From NCBI RefSeq assembly GCF_004135975.1, contig NZ_CP026538.1, positions 372,001 to 436,000 on the forward strand: DNA of 64,000 nucleotides, written 5' to 3'. Source of the stretch: Solidesulfovibrio carbinolicus. GTDB taxonomy: Bacteria > Desulfobacterota > Desulfovibrionia > Desulfovibrionales > Desulfovibrionaceae. Below the pieces are notes generated by a model. That model saw nothing but the letters and a program-made list of their open reading frames with translations, did no database searches and was not told the DNA's origin. Position 1 is the first letter of the stretch; every line of letters begins with the position of its first letter. The translations under genes were made by a program, and so were the position numbers. Shown here in pieces: positions 57,514-64,000 of the stretch.

Positions 57514-59208
57514 TGCGGCCCCACTGGGGCTATCTTGCCAATATTCCGAAAAAAATAGTTTTTAAGTTATTTCCTCGATCCGTAAACAGCTTCAGTTCAA
57601 CTTACTTTGCCGGTACAGTTTGTTGTTGAAAAAGATGTAATATTTTAGCATGTTGACTTCGCAGGTCTAGGCAGACGTCTTTCACCCGCGAGGTGCGCCA
57701 CATGGGAAAGCTGACCCTTGAGATCACCGAAGAACCGATCGCCGGCAATGCCGGGCTTGTAGCCATGGGCGAACTCATGCGCATCAGCGACATCGACTCC
57801 ACCTGCGCCAAACGGGAGTCCCCGAACTATCAGGTTGCTGAGAAGGACATCCTGCGGAGCCTTGGCGGTCTCATTGGAATAGGCAAGGTGGGTTTCGACC
57901 ACGTGCGGCAATTCAAGAATAGCGAGTTCTTCGTGACAGCCCTGGGGGTTGGTCGTGTGCCGTCGGAAGCCACTCTGCGTCAGCGTTTCGAGGCCATGAG
58001 CCTTGATCGGAACGTCCACGAAGCCATGCCCATGTGCTCTGTGCGCATGCTGCGCAAGCTGGATTTCAAGCCCCGGATCGTCACCGTACCTCACTTTGTT
58101 GGCGTGCGGATCGACACCGACTCCACCATCCTTGACAACAGCGACACCAAGAAGGAGGGCGTCGCCAAGGGCTACACCGGGATTCTCGGCTACGCCCCGG
58201 TCTGCTCGTTCCTTGAAGGCGGCCTGATTGTTGGAGCCAAGCTTTGTCCAGGGAGCCATCACCCCCTGCATGAAGGGGCCTTGGACTTCCATGCCGGGGT
58301 CCGCTCGCGGGTGCGCAAGCTGACCAATGCCCGCCTGCTCTGGGTGGACGACGCAGCCTTCGATGATGGGGCACTCATGGCGGCGCGGCTCAAGGCCGGG
58401 GACAGTTTCATCACTCGCCACAATCTGCGCCGAGAAAAACCAGAGATTTTGATCAACCTGGCCATGCACGAAGGACAAGTTCATTCTCCCAGGCCCGGCA
58501 AGACTGTTTACACGGGAAGCACCCGCCGGGAACGTGAAGAAATCGGAGAGGTCCGGCTGGTGTATGAGATGACCGAGAGGACCAGCAAGAAAGGGCAGAC
58601 CCTGCTCTTGCCAGAGTACAAAGTCTTCAGTGTCTGGACGAACCTCGAGAAGGTGTCCGATGCCGACATCCTGCGGTTGTACCGAGACCGGGGTACGTGC
58701 GAGCAGTATTTCGCGGAGCTGAAAAGCGAACTCGACCTGGAGCGCCTTCCGTCCGGAAAATTCAGCGTCAACGAGTTGTTCTTCCAGCTCGGGGTCCTGG
58801 TAAACAACATGCTGCGCGTGCTGGGCGAGTCGCTTCTCGACTCCGGGGTCATTGGGCTGAAGAGGGCAACGCGCCGCCGTTTGCGCACCATTATGCAGGG
58901 GATGATGTACTTGGGCGGACGGTTCGTCCGGCATGCGCGGCGAGTTGTCGTGAAGGTGGTGTCCAACGGCGGCTTCGGCGAAGCGCTTGTCGGCATGCAG
59001 AGACGGTTGGCGCAAGCCTAAAAATACGCGGAGTAACTTCCGTACCCGGGAGAGGTGTGCCCGAAAGTCGCTCAAATCCACCCTGACCTCTGCTCCAAAG
59101 CTGAAATCAGGAAAAAAGCATCCCATACTCGGCTGGGGCTGAGCAGAAAGGGCTGAAAGGAGCATCAAAAAGCACCTCGTCGGTGGCATAGAGAGATTTG
59201 GGGCTGCA
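57514..59208 (+). mobile_element. IS1380-family insertion sequence (ends approximate)
   Basis: Defined by the transposase at 57702-59021. Candidate imperfect terminal sequences TGCGGCCCCA (57514) and the inverse of TGCAGCCCCA (ending 59208) bracket about 1.7 kb, the usual size for IS1380 elements. No target-site duplication was found, so the ends are uncertain. The left flank is the AT-rich operon. From 59022 to 59371 the only other content is this right end and the leader of the hydrolase gene. Confidence 0.6.
57702..59021 (+). CDS. IS1380-family transposase
   Basis: A 439-residue DDE transposase from the ATG at 57702 (an in-frame GTG lies 9 bp upstream). RIDTDSTILDN holds the first catalytic Asp, LLWVDDAAFDDG the second region, and YRDRGTCEQYFAELKSELDLERL the last conserved block with the catalytic Glu. 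The C-terminal part (LFFQLGVLVNNMLRVLGESL) is also typical. The gene looks intact. Its GC content is nearer the host average than that of the AT-rich operon to its left. Confidence 0.88.
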   Translation: MGKLTLEITEEPIAGNAGLVAMGELMRISDIDSTCAKRESPNYQVAEKDILRSLGGLIGIGKVGFDHVRQFKNSEFFVTALGVGRVPSEATLRQRFEAMSLDRNVHEAMPMCSVRMLRKLDFKPRIVTVPHFVGVRIDTDSTILDNSDTKKEGVAKGYTGILGYAPVCSFLEGGLIVGAKLCPGSHHPLHEGALDFHAGVRSRVRKLTNARLLWVDDAAFDDGALMAARLKAGDSFITRHNLRREKPEILINLAMHEGQVHSPRPGKTVYTGSTRREREEIGEVRLVYEMTERTSKKGQTLLLPEYKVFSVWTNLEKVSDADILRLYRDRGTCEQYFAELKSELDLERLPSGKFSVNELFFQLGVLVNNMLRVLGESLLDSGVIGLKRATRRRLRTIMQGMMYLGGRFVRHARRVVVKVVSNGGFGEALVGMQRRLAQA

Positions 59209-59371
59209 TGCCTACGGATTCAGGTTATTTTAATGAACTTTCCAGCTTTAGAAGCGGAAGACATAAACTTCTTGTCAACTGCCCTTTCCCTTCCCCAAAC
59301 CCCCATTTGGCGCTAACCATGGCGGCAGACCCTTCAACCCGTCACCGCCCCCGGGCAAAAGGAATCCCGCC

Positions 59372-60496
59372 ATGCCGCGATTTCCACGTCTCGCCCGTCT
59401 CGCCGGCTTCGCCCTGTCTCTGGCCATTTTCGCCCCCGCGCCCCAGGCCGACGCCTGCACCAGTTTCCGCCTCAAGGCGGCCGACGGCTCCGTCGTCTAC
59501 GCCCGCACCATGGAATACGGCCAGGACCTCGCCTCCAAGGTCGCCATCTTCCCCGCCGGCTCGGCCTTTGTCGGGCTGACCCCGGACGGCGCGGCCAAGG
59601 GGCTGCGCTTTCGCGCCAAATACGGCTTCGTCGGCATGAACGCCTTTGGCACCAACATCGTCTGCGACGGCCTCAACGAAAAAGGCCTCATGATCGGCAT
59701 GCTGCTCTTCCCGGGCTACGCCGGCTACCAGCCCTATTCATCGGCCAAGGCCGGCAGCACCATCGCCCAGTTCCAGGTCGGCGACTGGCTGCTCTCCCAA
59801 TGCGCCACCGTGGCTGAAGCCAAACGCGAAATCGCCAAGATCCGCGTCTGCCAAGGCCCGGCCAGCCTCGACGGCGCGGCCATCGGCGCTTTGCCGCTGC
59901 ACTACACCATCCACGATGCCACCGGCGCGTCCGCCGTCGTCGAATATGTGGGCGGCGAGCTGCGCATCCACGACAACCCCTTGAGCGTCCTCACCAACTC
60001 CCCGGATTTCGACTGGATGCTCACGTACTTAAGCAACACCGTCAATCTCTCGGCCACCAACGTGCCGGCGCTGGACCTCAAGGGCTACGTGGTGCGCCAG
60101 ACCGGCCAAGGCTCGGGCATGCTCGGCCTGCCCGGCGACTTCACCCCGCCCAGCCGCTTCGTGCGCATGACCGCGCTCACCCAGTCGGCCCTGCCCGCCC
60201 CCAACGCCGAAGCCGCCGTGTCCCTGGCCATGACCATCATCGGCAACGTGGACATCCCCAAGGGCGCGGTGCGCGGCGTCGAAGACGGCAAGCCCATCTA
60301 CGACGTCACCGAATGGACCGCCGTGGCCGACGCCGCCCGGGGCCGCTACTACTGGCAGACCTACGCCGACAAGAACTGGCGCTACGTCGACCTCAAAGCC
60401 GCCCTAGCCGCCGCCGCCGGCAAGCCGACCTCCATCGCCATTAGCGGGCCGCCGACCTACATCGACGCCACCAGCGCCGCCAAGCCGGGACTGTAG
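59372..60496 (+). CDS. exported choloylglycine hydrolase / penicillin V acylase-family Ntn hydrolase
   Basis: A 374-residue protein. The signal peptide ends ADA, exposing Cys29 (CTSFRLKAADGSVVYARTMEYG), the N-terminal nucleophile of this family. Other conserved positions: FVGMNAFGTNIVCDGLNEKGLMIGML, LLSQCATVAEAKREI and LTNSPDFDWMLTYLSN (the Asn-Ser-Pro loop). Members cleave linear amide bonds such as bile salts, penicillin V or acyl-homoserine lactones. In an environmental bacterium an acyl-homoserine lactone or N-acyl amide target is more likely than bile salts. No ribosome site stronger than AAAGGAA is present. Confidence 0.9.
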   Translation: MPRFPRLARLAGFALSLAIFAPAPQADACTSFRLKAADGSVVYARTMEYGQDLASKVAIFPAGSAFVGLTPDGAAKGLRFRAKYGFVGMNAFGTNIVCDGLNEKGLMIGMLLFPGYAGYQPYSSAKAGSTIAQFQVGDWLLSQCATVAEAKREIAKIRVCQGPASLDGAAIGALPLHYTIHDATGASAVVEYVGGELRIHDNPLSVLTNSPDFDWMLTYLSNTVNLSATNVPALDLKGYVVRQTGQGSGMLGLPGDFTPPSRFVRMTALTQSALPAPNAEAAVSLAMTIIGNVDIPKGAVRGVEDGKPIYDVTEWTAVADAARGRYYWQTYADKNWRYVDLKAALAAAAGKPTSIAISGPPTYIDATSAAKPGL

Positions 60497-60534
60497 GGGT
60501 GGAGTTTGGTAACATGCTGGAATGATGAGAAGAT

Positions 60535-60570
60535 GCCTCCGGCGGCCGGGGGCTCAGCCCCCCGGACCCC
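60535..60570 (+). repeat. GC-rich palindromic repeat (family A)
   Basis: GCCTCCGGCGGCC followed by the CCGGGGGCTCAGCCCCCCGG hairpin and ACCCC. It lies 39 bp after the hydrolase stop. Confidence 0.85.
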
Positions 60571-60633
60571 TGGATTGGGGCGCGGTCGGTCGGGTGGGGG
60601 GATGGTCGGTGGGCGGCAGGCCCGAGAGAAGAG

Positions 60634-60702
60634 GGGTGCTGGAATTTCCGGGATTTCCCCGGGCGGAAGCCACCCGGGGAAATCCCGGAAATTCCAGCAC
60701 CC
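60634..60702. repeat. long perfect hairpin: 30-bp arms, 9-nt loop
   Basis: The arm at 60634-60663 (starting GGGTGCTGGAATTTCCGG) is exactly complementary to 60673-60702. Perfect pairing over 30 bp with no mismatch is far beyond a normal terminator, and no T-run follows. It is followed within 10 bp by a second perfect hairpin. Confidence 0.93.
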
Positions 60703-60711
60703 ACCTCGCCA

Positions 60712-60775
60712 GCGAAACGGGCCGATTTTCACGCGATCAAAACCTCGCGTGAAAATCGGCCCGTTTCGCATTTTT
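60712..60775 (+). terminator. long perfect hairpin with T-run (24-bp arms)
   Basis: The arm at 60712-60735 (starting GCGAAACGGGCCGATTTTCA) is exactly complementary to 60746-60769, with a 10-nt loop, followed by A and TTTTT. It fits an intrinsic terminator for the hydrolase gene, with an unusually long stem. Confidence 0.75.
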
Positions 60776-60813
60776 GGAGAAGGTCGCGTACACCCTTACA
60801 ATTGTTGTTATGT

Positions 60814-60850
60814 GGGGTCTGGGGGCCTCAGGCCCCCAGCCGCCGGAGGC
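60814..60850 (-). repeat. GC-rich palindromic repeat (family A), inverted
   Basis: Reverse orientation: GGGGTCTGGGGGCCTCAGGC, then CCCCCAGCCGCCGGAGGC. Together with the copy at 60535-60570 it flanks the two long hairpins in the 447-bp gap (60497-60943). Confidence 0.8.
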
Positions 60851-60943
60851 CTCCGTTCCACCTTCCCTTGACGCCACCCTAGCCGGGCGGGTATCGGGCG
60901 GATTCGTTTCTTTTTGCAACTTTTTTCCGGTCTGGTTCCTCGT

Positions 60944-62131
60944 ATGTCCGTCTCTGACAAGCCGCGTCTGTATTCCTTCGAGTTCGCCAGCCTGTGCGTG
61001 CTCATTTTTCTGGCGTATTGCAATATTTCGGTTTTTTACAGTCTGTATGTCTATTTTGAGACCCTTGGGGTGCCGCAGGCCTGGCGCGGGTTGCTTATTG
61101 GCGCGTCGTCGCTGGCCACCATGGCCGCTTATCTGACGGTCAGCCCGTTTCTGACCACGCAAAACGCGGCCAAGGCGGCGGCGGCGGGCGTTGTCGTGCT
61201 GCTGGGCTGCGGCGTGGCCTATTTGTACGCCGTGTCGCCCGGGGCGCTTTTGGCCGTGCGTTTGGCCAACGGCCTGGGCGTGGCCTTGGTGTCGGCCGGG
61301 GCCATGACGCTGCTTGTGGCGACCATTCCGCCAAGCCGCAGCGGCCAGGCCTTTGGCGTGTATTCTATCGCCATGCTGCTGCCGTATTCCGTGGTGCCGC
61401 CGATTTTCGATTGGCTGTCGCCGGCGCATATGGATTACCCGCATGGCTACGCCCTGGTGGCCATGGCCCTGGCTCCGGCGCTTATCGTGCTGGCGGTTTT
61501 GGGGCGACAGGTGAAAAAGCGCCGGCTGCCCCCGGCCGAGCGGCCGACGCTTTCGGCCATGGCCCGCAATGCGACCAAGGGGCCTGTGGCTCAGCTGTTG
61601 GCCGTCAACGCCATGTATTATTTGAGCTTCGCGTCGATCTTTTTTTTGGCCAAGAGTCTTTTCGCGGCCCGGGGGCTGGTTGGGGCGGGCGTCTTTTTTT
61701 CCATACAGACGGGCTGCATGTTGCTGCTGCGGCTTTTTGCCAACCGCGTGTTCGACGTGGCCCCGAAGCTGTGGCTCATCCGGTTTTGCTATGCGGTGAC
61801 GGGCGGCACGTTTTTGCTGCTTTACGCGGCCCATTCCCAACCCATGACCTATCTGGCGGCGGTGCTGCTGGGTTGCGGCATGGGGGTGGGGTCGCCGTCG
61901 CTCAATGCCTACATGTACGAGTTGTCCGAGCCGGAATTTCGGGGGCTTAACGCCAATCTCATGATGCTGTCGCTGCAGGGCGGGAGTTTCGTGGGGCCGA
62001 TCCTTGGCGGCGCGGCCGTGGCGGTCTGGGGCTACGACGGATTTCTCTTGGTCGGGGCCGGGGCCTGTCTGATCGGCCTGGTCATGAGCGCCGGCCTGGG
62101 CCGTTCCGCTTCTGGCACATCCGCTTCCTGA
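60944..62131 (+). CDS. major facilitator superfamily transporter
   Basis: A 395-residue membrane protein; the ATG at 60944 is preferred because the hydrophobic core starts about 15 residues later. Twelve hydrophobic helices are visible. Cytoplasmic-loop sequence between helices 2 and 3 (GASSLATMAAYLTVSPFL) and RLANGLGVALVSAGAMTLLVATIPPSRSGQAFGVYS after helix 4 fit a drug/metabolite MFS fold. LGCGMGVGSPSLNAYMYELSEPEFRGLNANLMMLSLQGGSFVGPILGG is the conserved second-half motif. Substrate unknown. It is not obviously linked to its neighbours. Confidence 0.83.
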   Translation: MSVSDKPRLYSFEFASLCVLIFLAYCNISVFYSLYVYFETLGVPQAWRGLLIGASSLATMAAYLTVSPFLTTQNAAKAAAAGVVVLLGCGVAYLYAVSPGALLAVRLANGLGVALVSAGAMTLLVATIPPSRSGQAFGVYSIAMLLPYSVVPPIFDWLSPAHMDYPHGYALVAMALAPALIVLAVLGRQVKKRRLPPAERPTLSAMARNATKGPVAQLLAVNAMYYLSFASIFFLAKSLFAARGLVGAGVFFSIQTGCMLLLRLFANRVFDVAPKLWLIRFCYAVTGGTFLLLYAAHSQPMTYLAAVLLGCGMGVGSPSLNAYMYELSEPEFRGLNANLMMLSLQGGSFVGPILGGAAVAVWGYDGFLLVGAGACLIGLVMSAGLGRSASGTSAS

Positions 62132-62180
62132 CCACTCCCCCAATCCATTTCCCAAAAAAAGCCCCTTTTTTCCCCATATG

Positions 62181-62218
62181 GGGGGTCCGGGGGCCTCAGG
62201 CCCCCGGCCGCCGGAGGC
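62181..62218 (-). repeat. GC-rich palindromic repeat (family A), inverted
   Basis: GGGGGTCCGGGGGCCTCAGG, then CCCCCGGCCGCCGGAGGC, between the convergent MFS and NRAMP-like genes. Its perfect hairpin may stop transcription from either side. Confidence 0.85.
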
Positions 62219-62239
62219 ATCTTTTGTCTTTTATCTAAA

Positions 62240-63517
62240 CTAGTTCGCCACCAGCTTCACCAGCGCGTCCACCGCGCCGGGGCGTACGGTGTCCATGGTC
62301 ATGACCAGGGTCAGGCCGATGACGGCGACCACGGTGACCCAGGCCACGGCGTTGAATATCGGGCCGTTGACGTAGTCGCCCATGAGCCGGCGGTTGTTGA
62401 CCAGAAGCAGCATGAGGATGAGCACGAAGGGCAGCATGACGCCGTTTATGACCTGGGAGACGTACATGACGTCTAAAAGCGGCATACCCGGGATGAGGAT
62501 GGTGGCCGCGCCGATGACGATGCTAATGGTAAAGAGCCAAAAGAATTCCGGGGCCTTGCGGAAGTCCTTATCGATGCCGAGTTCCCAGCCCATGGCTTCG
62601 CAGATGTAGTAGGCGGTGGACAGCGGCAGGATGCCGGCGGCGAAAAGCGAGGCGTTAATGAGGCCCACGGCGAAGAGCCACGAGGCGTATTCGCCGACGA
62701 GGGGCTTTAAGGCCATGGCCGCGTCGGCGGCGGTTTCGACGGTAAGGCCTTGCTTGTGGATGGAGGCGGCGCAGGCGACCACGATGAACAGGGCCACGAT
62801 GACGGCCAGCAGGCAGCCGACGACGACGTCGACGCGGGTGTAGCCGTATTTGTCGGCGGTGATGCCTTTTTCCACCACGGCGGCTTGCTGGTAGAACTGC
62901 ATCCAGGGCGCGATGGTGGTGCCGATGAGCGCGATCATCATGGCCACGTAGCTGCCGCTTGCCTGAAACGACGGGGTGACGCAGGCCTTGGCCACCTCGC
63001 CCCAGGCCACGTCGGCCGAGAAGGCGGCCAGGGGATAGACCAGATAGATGACGCAGACCACGAGAAACACCCGTTCGACGATGCGGTAGGAGCCTTTGAC
63101 GATGAGCAGCCACACGAGCAGGGCGGCCAGGGGCACGGACACGAACCGGCTGACGCCGAAGAGTTCCATGCCGGCGGCGATGCCGGCGAATTCCGAGATG
63201 GTGTTGCCGAGGTTGGTGAGAAACAGCGCCACCATGATGTAAAAGGTGGTGCGCAGCCCAAACGACTCGCGGATGAGGTCGGACAGGCCCTTGCCGGTCA
63301 CCGCGCCCATGCGGGCGCACATTTCCTGGACCACCACCAGGGAGACGGCCGTGGGGATGAGCATCCACAAGAGCGAATAGCCGAACTGCGCCCCGGCCAG
63401 GGTGTAGGTGGTGATGCCGCCGGCGTCGTTGTCCACGTTGGCGGTGATGATGCCCGGGCCGAGCAGGGCGAAAAAGAGCAGGATATTTTTGCGCGAAAGC
63501 TTGGAGAAAAACGGCAT
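62240..63517 (-). CDS. NRAMP-related divalent cation transporter, possibly magnesium
   Basis: A 425-residue protein with about eleven membrane helices. The helix 1 region reads LGPGIITANVDNDAGGITTYT, so the canonical DPGN of NRAMP metal transporters is replaced. In helix 6, where iron/manganese NRAMPs have MPH, the sequence is IGTTIAPWMQF. Such changes are described for the NRAMP-related magnesium transporter branch. The gene lies 15 bp after an MgtE-type regulatory protein, which agrees with magnesium. A substrate other than Mg2+ is not excluded. Confidence 0.8.
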   Translation of the reverse strand: MPFFSKLSRKNILLFFALLGPGIITANVDNDAGGITTYTLAGAQFGYSLLWMLIPTAVSLVVVQEMCARMGAVTGKGLSDLIRESFGLRTTFYIMVALFLTNLGNTISEFAGIAAGMELFGVSRFVSVPLAALLVWLLIVKGSYRIVERVFLVVCVIYLVYPLAAFSADVAWGEVAKACVTPSFQASGSYVAMMIALIGTTIAPWMQFYQQAAVVEKGITADKYGYTRVDVVVGCLLAVIVALFIVVACAASIHKQGLTVETAADAAMALKPLVGEYASWLFAVGLINASLFAAGILPLSTAYYICEAMGWELGIDKDFRKAPEFFWLFTISIVIGAATILIPGMPLLDVMYVSQVINGVMLPFVLILMLLLVNNRRLMGDYVNGPIFNAVAWVTVVAVIGLTLVMTMDTVRPGAVDALVKLVAN

Positions 63518-63532
63518 TGGCGACCTCTGGGA

Positions 63533-64000
63533 CTAGTGGGCGGCGAAGCGCGGCTTTTTGGTGATGGAGTCGGGCAGGAACAATTCGATGACGGCGTCGG
63601 CCGGCACGATGCCGACCATGTGGCCGTCTTCCAGCACCGGCACGGCCAGCAGATTGTACTTGGAGATGACTTCCATCACCTTTTCCGGCGTATCGGCCAC
63701 GCCCACGGCCTTGAGCCCCACGGTCATGATCTCGGCCACGGCCATTTTCGGCGGCGACAGCAGCAGGCGCTTGAGCGTTACCACGCCAAGCGGCGTGTCG
63801 TCGCCCCGGATCACGTAGACGTAATAGATATTTTCGATTTCCGCGCCGACCAGCCGCAGGTAGGCCAACGCTTCCTCGGCGGTCATGGCCGGGGGCACGG
63901 CGGCGAACATGTTGTTCATCAGCCCGCCCGCCGTGTCTTCCTCGTGCTCCAGGAGTTCCTGGACCATCTCGGCGTCTTCGGCGTCCATGAGGCCAAGCAG
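63533..64000 (-). CDS. MgtE N-domain/CBS protein, 5' end outside window
   Basis: The last 155 codons of a minus-strand gene that enters at the right edge. It shows the MgtE-type helical N-domain end (EEDTAGGLMNNMF), then two CBS motifs (YVYVIRGDDTPLGVVTLKRLL and LLAVPVLEDGHMVGIVPADAVIELF). It ends at a stop after PRFAAH with no membrane domain, unlike full-length MgtE. It is thus a separate regulatory subunit, probably sensing Mg2+ and gating the NRAMP-like transporter encoded 15 bp downstream. The N-terminal extent is unknown. Confidence 0.85.
   Translation of the reverse strand: MLGLMDAEDAEMVQELLEHEEDTAGGLMNNMFAAVPPAMTAEEALAYLRLVGAEIENIYYVYVIRGDDTPLGVVTLKRLLLSPPKMAVAEIMTVGLKAVGVADTPEKVMEVISKYNLLAVPVLEDGHMVGIVPADAVIELFLPDSITKKPRFAAH

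Noticed and set aside
55590-57692. A tRNA or attachment site at the edge of the AT-rich island
   Set aside because: No cloverleaf-like sequence or direct repeat pair could be found at either edge, and no integrase is present.
57645-59189. 514-codon minus-strand frame across the transposase
   Set aside because: Complement of a recognised transposase gene; no domain in the antisense frame.

Overview
The window is high-GC DNA (mostly around two-thirds G+C by eye) from what looks like a Desulfovibrio-group sulfate reducer, perhaps of the D. magneticus / Solidesulfovibrio type. That is an inference from gene content: an acyl-CoA dehydrogenase / ETF / ETF-quinone oxidoreductase operon, a SulP permease, partner-switch and chemotaxis-like signalling, and many GC-rich palindromic intergenic repeats. 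No rRNA, tRNA or CRISPR array was recognised.

Layout. 1-4.9 kb: the N-terminal 829 codons of an M16C presequence-type peptidase (minus strand), a VWA-OmpA envelope protein and a LysM protein. 4.9-8.6 kb: two head-to-tail, nearly identical group IIC introns directly behind an intrinsic terminator. 8.9-15.2 kb: a DUF169 remnant, small membrane proteins, a glycosyltransferase, a ROK sugar kinase and a SulP permease. 15.2-23.3 kb: Fur, then a minus-strand signalling operon (response regulator-PP2C phosphatase, an anti-sigma kinase fused to its STAS antagonist, an HPt protein, CheA) and an HDOD protein. 23.4-44.1 kb: a large envelope glycan/lipid locus. It holds a deacetylase-like protein, several glycosyltransferases, an alpha-oxoamine synthase of serine palmitoyltransferase type, a MacB-like ABC transporter with a TolC-type channel and an adaptor, a GNAT-like acyltransferase resembling bacterial ceramide synthase, and two class II amidotransferase/asparagine synthetase-like enzymes. 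44.2-50.5 kb: etfA, etfB, ETF-QO and a large acyl-CoA dehydrogenase, interspersed with palindromic repeats. 50.7-55.6 kb: a DUF342/FapA-like protein, a GAF protein, a small MoaD/ThiF operon, a thioesterase and a lipoprotein. 55.7-59.2 kb: a strikingly AT-rich three-gene operon (membrane protein, SAM methyltransferase, MazG-like pyrophosphohydrolase) next to an IS1380-type transposase; this is clearly foreign. 59.4-64 kb: a choloylglycine-hydrolase-family enzyme, two very long perfect hairpins, an MFS transporter, an NRAMP-related transporter and its MgtE/CBS-like partner (cut by the window end).

How the genes may work together. The strongest candidate for an under-described system is 28.2-35.3 kb: an amino-acid/acyl-CoA condensing enzyme, a tripartite ABC export machine and an N-acyltransferase-like protein, closely spaced on one strand. 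It could make a sphingolipid-like lipid and move it across the envelope, and the adjacent glycosyltransferases could decorate it. The second candidate is the AT-rich operon at 55.8-57.4 kb, whose three genes overlap and look like a mobile accessory or defence cassette. The tandem group IIC introns are a clear structural curiosity.
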